From contig JAAZLB010000030.1 in the NCBI GenBank assembly GCA_012799535.1, forward strand, positions 1-5,593: DNA of 5,593 nt. Reading direction: 5' to 3'. A program made the translations under genes and the position numbers. Under the pieces are notes generated by a model. The model was given only the letters and a program-made list of their open reading frames with translations. It did not search any database and was not told the origin of the DNA. This document shows positions 1-4,685 of this stretch, piece after piece (position 1 is the stretch's first letter; each line of letters starts with the position of its first letter). The DNA comes from Bacillota bacterium (GTDB lineage: Bacteria > Bacillota > Limnochordia > Darwinibacteriales > Darwinibacteriaceae).

Positions 1-1275
1 GGATGGATTATTGATGCTCAAGGTGGAACCATCGCCCATAGTGATGAGAAGTTTATAGGCAATGACCTTTTCACCCGTTCATCCCCAGATTTGCCAAGTA
101 TTGTAGCCAATATGCTCGACGGACAAAATAATACGGAAACCTTCCAGATGGAAGACGAGAAACTTACTGTGGTTTATGCTCCCATACCAGTAACTGGTTG
201 GTCCTTCGGTACTATTGCTGGTACTAAAGATGTATTCCAAGACCTCTCCCTTTTACAAAAGCGATTTATCCCCACCGTGATTATTGCATTAGTCTTGGGA
301 GTCACCGTAGCTAGCTTCTGGGCTCATTCTATTGCAAAGCCAATTGTACTCTTGAAGGAACAGGCCGAATTAGTAGCTCAAGGGGATTTAACCCACGCGA
401 TTAAAATTGAGCGTCAAGACGAAATCGGTGCTTTAGCTGGAGCCTTTGAGACCATGACCACCGCCCTCAAGGGAGTTATTGAGAAGGTGCAAAGTTCTAC
501 TGGTTTAGTACAAATTCATTCCCATGAACTTTCCTCCAGCATTCAAGAAACTGATGCTTCTTTAGGTGAGGTGGCTAACACCACCATTGAGTTCGCCCAT
601 ACAGTTGAAGTGATGAACAATCATGTACAAGCCATGGCTGATACAGCTAATAGCATTTCCCAGATTGTACAAGAGGGGGAGGGTGCCTTAGAGGAAACAG
701 TAAGCCATAGCGAAAATCTACGGTTAGAGATGGAAAATCTTGCAAGCTTAATGAATACTCTCTCCTCAAGCTCTCTGGAGACCCAACGAGTTGTGGGGGT
801 TATTTCGGAAATCGCTGATCAAACTAATCTTTTGGCTCTAAATGCCTCTATTGAGGCAGCACGAGCTGGAGACAGCGGACGAGGTTTCGCGGTTGTAGCA
901 GAAGAAATTAGACATCTTTCTGATCAATCAAGGGAAGCCACCATGAATATTTCCGCTTCCATGGAAGCTATTAAACGTGCCACCGATACTGCACTAAGTG
1001 GAATGGATCAGGGAGTGAAAAAGGCCCAGGATACCGCGACTATTGTGCACCAAAGCAATGATACCCTAAGAAGTATACTCGAAGCCGTGGGCAAGCTAAC
1101 CACCCAAATTCAAGATATTTCCCATGGAATTGCCACTATTGGCGAAGGTGGCCAAGCTCTAGCGGCCATGACTGAAGAACAAGCGGCTGTATCCCAACAC
1201 TTGGCTAAATCCTCACAAGAATTGAGTGGTTTAGCCCAAGATCTAGAGGAACTGATTCAAGATTTCCAAATCTAA
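1..1275 (+). CDS. Methyl-accepting chemotaxis protein (dCache-HAMP-MCP), 5' truncated by window
   Basis: This is a transmembrane chemoreceptor that senses a ligand outside the cell and controls CheA through CheW. The reading frame is open from base 1, so the visible 424 residues are the C-terminal part; the TTG at base 91 is an internal Leu codon, not a start. Visible residues 1-80 are the end of a dCache sensor domain ([13 protein letters not shown], then the closing [13 protein letters not shown]). A single hydrophobic helix lies at about 90-109. HAMP follows at about 110-160, with a Pro in AKPI and the [10 protein letters not shown] segment. The signalling coiled coil runs from about 160 to 424, and its highly conserved hairpin tip is at about 270-300 ([28 protein letters not shown]). 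Glu/Gln-rich segments such as TEEQAAVSQ could be methylation sites. The C-terminus has no NWETF-type CheR tether. The first TM helix and most of the sensor are outside the window, so the ligand cannot be inferred. The gene converges on ugpE. Confidence 0.97.
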   Translation, partial: GWIIDAQGGTIAHSDEKFIGNDLFTRSSPDLPSIVANMLDGQNNTETFQMEDEKLTVVYAPIPVTGWSFGTIAGTKDVFQDLSLLQKRFIPTVIIALVLGVTVASFWAHSIAKPIVLLKEQAELVAQGDLTHAIKIERQDEIGALAGAFETMTTALKGVIEKVQSSTGLVQIHSHELSSSIQETDASLGEVANTTIEFAHTVEVMNNHVQAMADTANSISQIVQEGEGALEETVSHSENLRLEMENLASLMNTLSSSSLETQRVVGVISEIADQTNLLALNASIEAARAGDSGRGFAVVAEEIRHLSDQSREATMNISASMEAIKRATDTALSGMDQGVKKAQDTATIVHQSNDTLRSILEAVGKLTTQIQDISHGIATIGEGGQALAAMTEEQAAVSQHLAKSSQELSGLAQDLEELIQDFQI

Positions 1276-1281
1276 ATAACT

Positions 1282-1321
1282 AAAAAATGCTCCCGCAAAA
1301 TAGTTGCTGGGAGCATTTTTT
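1282..1321. terminator. Bidirectional intrinsic terminator between the chemoreceptor gene and ugpE
   Basis: A perfect 13-bp inverted repeat (1282-1294 AAAAAATGCTCCC, 1309-1321 GGGAGCATTTTTT) encloses 14 bases. Inside it GCAA (1295-1298) can pair with TTGC (1304-1307), leaving T1308 bulged and a 5-base apical loop. A run of T follows the GC-rich stem on either strand, so it can stop both transcripts. It starts 6 bases after the chemoreceptor stop (TAA, 1273-1275) and lies 5 bases beyond the ugpE stop (1327-1329 on the minus strand). Confidence 0.95.
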
Positions 1322-1326
1322 CGTCC

Positions 1327-2199
1327 TTACTTTTCATCTGCTAAGCCTACACCAGCCATGAAGTACTCATGGAGCACGATCAAAATCACTAAGGGTGGTA
1401 GAGCCACAATTAAAGCACCGGCCATTACCACACCCCAGTTCGTCACACCTTGGGCTCCCCCGCCAGAGAGTACCTTCAACCCAACCTGAACTACTTGGCG
1501 GTGCGGTTCCACAATGACAATTAGGGGCCAGAGATACTCGTTCCACAAATAAATGAACTGGATAACAACCATGGCACCAACTACGTTTGCAGACATGGGC
1601 ACAAGGATCTTAGTTAAAAAGCCAATAGGACCAATTCCATCCATCCTAGCCGCATCCACAATCGAAGGGGGAATGGACATGAAATGCTGTTGGAATAAGA
1701 AGATTCCGGTGGCACTTGCAAAGTAAGGAACGGTCACCGCCCAATAAGTATTCACCCATTTAAACCCGGCCATTACATTAAATAAGGGTACAATAATAAC
1801 TGGAATGGGTAACATTAGAGTCAAAAGAACAAAGAAAAACCAGAAATTCTTTGCAGGAAAATCAAAATAGACAAAGGCTAAAGCGCCTAAAAGGGCGGTA
1901 ATAATCTTACCGGTGGCCCCAATAACAGCTATAAAAGCACTGTTGACCATCATCTGGTTGAGACCATACTGGCTCCAAGCTGCTTTGAAATTAGCTTTCA
2001 TGTTCTTTTCAATAGTTAGAAGAGGTGGATACTGTAATACCTGTTGTGAAGTTTGGGTACTCTTAAGGAATGCAAAGATAATGGGGGCCGCAATAATCAA
2101 GAGCAATAACCCTAGGATGAGATAGACAATAAGGGTGGAAAGGGCCTGTTTACGTTTGGACTTTTTCCCTAGAGATTGACTGTGGACATTAGCCGCCAT
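1327..2199 (-). CDS. ugpE: ABC transporter permease UgpE (glycerol-3-phosphate / glycerophosphodiester import)
   Basis: This is the second membrane subunit of a carbohydrate-type (CUT1) ABC importer in the inner membrane. It has 290 residues, against about 281 for E. coli UgpE. About six membrane helices are visible (roughly 22-46, 86-110, 118-142, 152-172, 203-229, 255-278). The cytoplasmic EAA loop that docks the ATPase is DAARMDG at 182-188, followed by the conserved Pro at 201. Stretches recalling E. coli UgpE include LTLMLP (127-131), ASATGIFLFQQHFM (161-174), FIYLWNEYLWPL (215-226) and a C-terminus ending DEK, where the E. coli protein ends DSEK. The ATG start lies 10 bases after a GGGAGG site inside the end of ugpA. 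The two genes overlap by 11 bases (2189-2199), which suggests translational coupling. It is the last gene of the operon, and no ATPase gene follows. The ugpE assignment rests on remembered family sequence; a generic MalG-type sugar permease is the alternative. Confidence 0.93.
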   Translation of the reverse strand: MAANVHSQSLGKKSKRKQALSTLIVYLILGLLLLIIAAPIIFAFLKSTQTSQQVLQYPPLLTIEKNMKANFKAAWSQYGLNQMMVNSAFIAVIGATGKIITALLGALAFVYFDFPAKNFWFFFVLLTLMLPIPVIIVPLFNVMAGFKWVNTYWAVTVPYFASATGIFLFQQHFMSIPPSIVDAARMDGIGPIGFLTKILVPMSANVVGAMVVIQFIYLWNEYLWPLIVIVEPHRQVVQVGLKVLSGGGAQGVTNWGVVMAGALIVALPPLVILIVLHEYFMAGVGLADEK

Positions 2200-3073
2200 A
2201 ATGCACCATCCTCCCAGTTGTTCTAAATTGGACTAGAGTAAGACCAACCACAAATAAGAATAAAATTAGGGATTGGGCAGCCGCTAAACCAGAGTTAAAG
2301 TTTTGAAAGCCATCTTTATACAACTGGTAAATCAAAAGATTAGTGGCATTCGCAGGACCACCCTTGGTCATTACGTCCACCATACCTACAGTGTCAAAGA
2401 AGGCATAGTTAATATTAATCACTAGCAAAAAGAATGTAGTAGGTGAAATCAAAGGGATTATTATATGGCGCAATTGCACCCAAAATCCTGCCCCATCTAC
2501 CTCCGCTGCTTCTACAAAAGAGTCGGAGATGTTTTGCAAACCCGCCAAGAAAAAGACCAAATTATAACCAAAGTTGTTCCATACCGCGGTAACCACTAAC
2601 ATGGTTAAGGCAAGTTTAGGATTGGAAAACCAGTCAGGCTTAATATTAGCCACTGTGTCTAAAAAGTAATTAACTAACCCAGAATGGGGGTTAAAAAGAA
2701 ACAGCCAAATGGTGCCTGCTACCGCTGGAGACAAAGCATAAGGCCAGACCAAAGAAATGCGTAATGCCTTGGCGGCTCGCAATTTTCTGTTTAACAAGAC
2801 AGCAATCATAAAAGAGAGACTAAGCCCGATAGCCACGACCAAGATTGCAAAGAAAATGGTAATCCGTAAGCTACGTAAGTAGTCTGGTGAGGTAAATAGA
2901 CGGGTAAAGTTTTGAAAACCGACGAACTTTTCTCGGGCACCAAAGAATAGGCTTTGGTACATACTGGCTCGAAAGGTCATGGCCGCAGGGTAGTAAATGA
3001 ACATACCACAAACGATAATTGTGGGTAACAAGAAGATATAAGGTAGAACTTTTCCTGGAAATTTCGAATCCAT
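2189..3073 (-). CDS. ugpA: ABC transporter permease UgpA (glycerol-3-phosphate / glycerophosphodiester import)
   Basis: This is the first membrane subunit of the importer, pairing with UgpE to form the channel. From the ATG at 3073 the protein has 294 residues, almost the same as E. coli UgpA (295). It has about six membrane helices, beginning VLPYIFLLPTIIVCGMFIYY at 9-28. The EAA loop that contacts the ATPase is EAAEVDGAG at 188-196, with the conserved Pro at 207. UgpA-like blocks are PYALSPAVAGTIWLFLFNP (111-129), NYAFFDT (222-228), GGPANATNLLIY (238-249) and the C-terminal VQFR...VHYGG (E. coli ends VQFR...VRYQ). The start was chosen because GGGGGAG (3086-3080) sits 6 bases upstream of this ATG. 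An upstream in-frame TTG (3112) would add 13 polar residues but has no clear RBS. It lies 88 bases after ugpB and overlaps ugpE by 11 bases. Confidence 0.94.
   Translation of the reverse strand: MDSKFPGKVLPYIFLLPTIIVCGMFIYYPAAMTFRASMYQSLFFGAREKFVGFQNFTRLFTSPDYLRSLRITIFFAILVVAIGLSLSFMIAVLLNRKLRAAKALRISLVWPYALSPAVAGTIWLFLFNPHSGLVNYFLDTVANIKPDWFSNPKLALTMLVVTAVWNNFGYNLVFFLAGLQNISDSFVEAAEVDGAGFWVQLRHIIIPLISPTTFFLLVININYAFFDTVGMVDVMTKGGPANATNLLIYQLYKDGFQNFNSGLAAAQSLILFLFVVGLTLVQFRTTGRMVHYGG
2210..2215 (-). promoter_or_regulatory. Shine-Dalgarno site of ugpE, inside ugpA
   Basis: On the minus strand GGGAGG lies 10 bases before the ugpE ATG (2199-2197). It falls within the last codons of ugpA, whose stop (2191-2189) is downstream of the ugpE start. 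Ribosomes finishing ugpA would therefore be placed to reinitiate at ugpE, keeping the two permease subunits near equal amounts. Confidence 0.8.
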
Positions 3074-3079
3074 ATACCG

Positions 3080-3086
3080 CTCCCCC
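3080..3086 (-). promoter_or_regulatory. Shine-Dalgarno site fixing the ugpA start
   Basis: GGGGGAG on the minus strand is followed by a 6-base spacer and then ATG (3073-3071). This favours the 294-residue UgpA over the 307-residue form starting at TTG 3112. The shorter form also puts the first membrane helix at the usual distance from the N-terminus. Confidence 0.8.
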
Positions 3087-3119
3087 GTTTCCGTTTTATT
3101 AGTCTGTCCCAAGACAACC

Positions 3120-3139
3120 TGCGGGCAGTAATGCCCGCA
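3120..3139 (-). promoter_or_regulatory. Intercistronic GC-rich stem-loop between ugpB and ugpA
   Basis: On the minus strand TGCGGGCA pairs perfectly with TGCCCGCA (8 bp) around a TTAC loop. It begins 22 bases after the ugpB stop and ends 46 bases before the ugpA ATG. No T-run follows, so it is not a standard terminator. By analogy with other binding-protein operons (inference), it could protect the 3' end of the ugpB message or cause partial termination, so that the binding protein is made in excess over the permeases. Confidence 0.75.
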
Positions 3140-3161
3140 AGCTGTCAGTCTTTGTTATTGC

Positions 3162-4475
3162 CTAAAAGAGACTATTGTAATCGGCGAAGGAACGTTCAAT
3201 CTTGGTTTTAGCATCCTTGAGGGCCGCATCAACAGTGGAACCACCCATCACCTTTTGGAAAGCCTCTTCTAGAATATCCCGTACCTCTTGGAATCTTCCG
3301 ATTAAGGCACCCTGGGTACCGATACTTGATTGAGTATCTAGTACTTGTTTCAAAGCAACCTCAAAGTTAGGATTCTCTTTAAACCAGCCTTCCTTTTCCA
3401 AGAGATCTACTGCACTCTTACGAATTGGGAAATAACCGGTACCCTTATGCCACTTCACTTGTTGTTCAGGGGCACTCATCCAAATGAGGAATTTAATGGC
3501 GGCTTCAGATTCTGCCTTGGGCTTGTTACCAACCACCCAAATGGAGGCTCCACCTGGCACTACGCCCACACGAGGTACCTCATCTGGCACTGGTAGTTGA
3601 GCAGTAATTACCTCAAAACCAGCTTCTTTACCTGCTTGAGTTAAGAAGGTAACATCAGAAGTGGAGGTGATTTCCATGGCCACTTGTTGACCCATGAAAA
3701 GAGCATTTGCCTGATCCCAGTCCTCTACACCTGCGTTAATCCAAAGTTTCTCATCATAGAGCTGTTTCCACCAAGTGAAGATTCTTTTCATTTCGGCGGA
3801 ATCAGTATTAATGCTTGTTGGACGGGCGGAACGACCATTATCATTATTTACTAAAGGAGCACCCTGTTCAGCCATCCATTGTTCCACGAACCAAGTGTGC
3901 AGGGGCCAAGTGATTCCGTAAGGAGCAGCACCAGATTCGACAATCTGTTTGCTCGCTTCAATGATCTCACTATAGGTGCTCGGTGGATTATTTGGATCTA
4001 ACCCTGCCTTGCGGAACAAGTCTGCGTTGATGTATAGAATGGCACTAGATGAGTTAAAGGGCATGGACCATTGACGCCCAGCAACTTGATAGTAGTTGAA
4101 GACCGCATCCATATAGTCGGACCAATCTACCATATCCCGAGTTAAAAACTCATCGATAGGTACAAAGACGCCGGAGTCAATAGCTGCTAAAGAACCAACC
4201 TCATAGATCTGTACTAAGGTAGGTGCCGTACCTGCTCGTGCCGAAGCGATGGCAGCATTGAGTACCTCTGGATAGGTACCACGATAAATAGCCTGAACCT
4301 CTACTTCAGATTGGGTGGTATTGAATTCATTGATTAGCCCATCCATGATATTCTTGTTTTCTCCACCCATAGAGTGCCAAAGGGTAACCTTAACCGGTGC
4401 GGCAGACACTATTGCACCTAGCATCAAGACGGCAACTAACACAATTCCTAATACCTTACAGTTTCTAAAATTCAT
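3162..4475 (-). CDS. ugpB: Periplasmic/extracellular substrate-binding protein UgpB (glycerol-3-phosphate or glycerophosphodiester)
   Basis: This is the solute receptor of the ABC importer, first gene of the operon. It has 437 residues, against 438 for E. coli UgpB. Residues 1-25 form a Sec signal peptide (basic start, hydrophobic VLGIVLVAVLMLG, predicted signal peptidase I cut VSA|AP after 25). The only early Cys (6) precedes the hydrophobic core, so it is not a lipoprotein. UgpB hallmarks are TLWHSMGGE (31-39), YRGTY (64-68), QIYEVG (89-94), MPFNSSSAILY (138-148), GLDPNNPPSTY (158-168), PGGASIWVV (307-315) and KGTGYFPI (344-351). As I remember them, the E. coli ligand residues are Tyr65, Glu89, Ser144, Ser270, Gly307, Tyr346 and Arg397. 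They line up with Tyr68, Glu92, the 142-144 Ser triplet, Ser271, Gly308/309, Tyr348 and Arg399. This supports a glycerophosphate-type ligand; glycerophosphocholine is possible. A sugar-binding relative cannot be fully excluded. Confidence 0.9.
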   Translation of the reverse strand: MNFRNCKVLGIVLVAVLMLGAIVSAAPVKVTLWHSMGGENKNIMDGLINEFNTTQSEVEVQAIYRGTYPEVLNAAIASARAGTAPTLVQIYEVGSLAAIDSGVFVPIDEFLTRDMVDWSDYMDAVFNYYQVAGRQWSMPFNSSSAILYINADLFRKAGLDPNNPPSTYSEIIEASKQIVESGAAPYGITWPLHTWFVEQWMAEQGAPLVNNDNGRSARPTSINTDSAEMKRIFTWWKQLYDEKLWINAGVEDWDQANALFMGQQVAMEITSTSDVTFLTQAGKEAGFEVITAQLPVPDEVPRVGVVPGGASIWVVGNKPKAESEAAIKFLIWMSAPEQQVKWHKGTGYFPIRKSAVDLLEKEGWFKENPNFEVALKQVLDTQSSIGTQGALIGRFQEVRDILEEAFQKVMGGSTVDAALKDAKTKIERSFADYNSLF

Positions 4476-4483
4476 GCTCTCTA

Positions 4484-4490
4484 CTCCTTT
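4484..4490 (-). promoter_or_regulatory. Shine-Dalgarno site of ugpB
   Basis: AAAGGAG on the minus strand lies 8 bases before the ugpB ATG (4475-4473). This is a near-ideal match and spacing, in keeping with high expression of a binding protein. Confidence 0.85.
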
Positions 4491-4506
4491 CTGAGATCAC
4501 ATACCT

Positions 4507-4526
4507 TAAGCTCACTTACTAAGCTC
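4507..4526. repeat. 13-bp-period direct repeat TAAGCTC in the ugpB leader
   Basis: TAAGCTC occurs at 4507-4513 and again at 4520-4526, with 6 bases between copies. Immediately beside it is the inverted repeat GGTAAATTACC (4527-4537, 5-bp arms around a central A). Both lie between the predicted ugpB transcription start (about 4556) and its RBS, so they would be part of the mRNA leader or a downstream operator. Short repeats in AT-rich DNA can arise by chance. Confidence 0.4.
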
Positions 4527-4562
4527 GGTAAATTACCACACATACCCCCTTATCCAAAATCC

Positions 4563-4592
4563 ATTATAGTGTTTTACTATATTTCGTTACAA
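4563..4592 (-). promoter_or_regulatory. Predicted sigma-70/sigma-A promoter of the ugpBAE operon
   Basis: On the minus strand the -35 element TTGTAA (4592-4587, 4 of 6 consensus) is followed by an 18-base spacer and a perfect -10 TATAAT (4568-4563). Transcription would start near 4556, giving a leader of about 80 bases before ugpB. It is the best promoter match in the intergenic region and points the right way for the operon. Confidence 0.75.
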
Positions 4593-4598
4593 ATTCCA

Positions 4599-4631
4599 CT
4601 TCACCTTCAAAGAAATTAATTTTAGGTGAAG
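4599..4631. repeat. Inverted repeat between ugpB and the BCCT gene, possible operator
   Basis: CTTCACCT (4599-4606) is repeated inverted as AGGTGAAG (4624-4631). The 8-bp arms are perfect, separated by 17 bases that include the palindrome AAATTAATTT (4613-4622). The element lies just upstream of the ugpB -35 and overlaps the zone where the plus-strand promoter must be. A dimeric regulator bound here could control both directions. The arms are about 25 bases apart centre to centre, so the sites would be over two helical turns apart. The regulator is unknown. Confidence 0.5.
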
Positions 4632-4633
4632 GT

Positions 4634-4639
4634 TATATT
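4634..4639 (+). promoter_or_regulatory. Weak candidate -10 element for the BCCT gene
   Basis: TATATT lies 46 bases before the BCCT ATG and directly abuts the right arm of the inverted repeat. No acceptable -35 hexamer is found 16-18 bases upstream (the region reads AGAAAT), so a promoter here would be weak or need an activator. This is only a candidate. Confidence 0.3.
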
Positions 4640-4656
4640 CTATTTTAGGAGAAACC

Positions 4657-4678
4657 ACCTCTATACAGAGCAGGAGGT
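4657..4678 (+). promoter_or_regulatory. Strong RBS of the BCCT gene with possible RBS-masking stem
   Basis: AGGAGG (4672-4677) is followed by an 8-base spacer to the ATG at 4686 and sets that start. An ATG at 4679 is too close to the SD, and its frame stops after a few codons. ACCTC (4657-4661) could pair with GAGGT (4674-4678) and cover the RBS, while a competing CTCT/AGAG pairing (4659-4662 with 4667-4670) would leave it open. The RBS is well supported; the structural switch is speculative. Confidence 0.6.
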
Positions 4679-4685
4679 ATGCTAG

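Noticed and set aside
91..93. TTG at 91 as the start of a 394-residue chemoreceptor
   Set aside because: The frame is open back to base 1 and the upstream residues continue a dCache domain, so 91 is internal to a gene truncated by the window.
1304..1489. Plus-strand open frame of 61 codons
   Set aside because: It lies antisense to ugpE across the terminator, has no family features and is explained by the codon pattern of ugpE.
1913..2125. Plus-strand open frame of 70 codons
   Set aside because: It is antisense within ugpE with no RBS or recognisable domain.
3074..3112. TTG start at 3112 giving a 307-residue UgpA
   Set aside because: No clear SD precedes it, it adds a polar 13-residue tail not expected for UgpA, and the ATG at 3073 has GGGGGAG at 6 bases.
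3345..3596. Plus-strand open frame of 83 codons
   Set aside because: It is antisense within ugpB with no RBS or recognisable domain.
4572..4592. Pho box or PhoP-type repeats (TTTACT, TTACAA) suggesting phosphate control of ugp
   Set aside because: The two hexamers are imperfect and wrongly spaced, and overlap the -35 region of the predicted promoter; no pair of standard Pho box repeats is visible.
4575..4596. Catabolite (cre) site around TTTGTAACGAAATA on the minus strand
   Set aside because: It lacks the consensus spacing between the half-sites (TGTAACG instead of TGNAANCG).
4679..4681. ATG directly after the AGGAGG as the BCCT start
   Set aside because: Spacing to the SD is about 1 base and its frame stops within ten codons; the ATG at 4686 leads into the BCCT protein.
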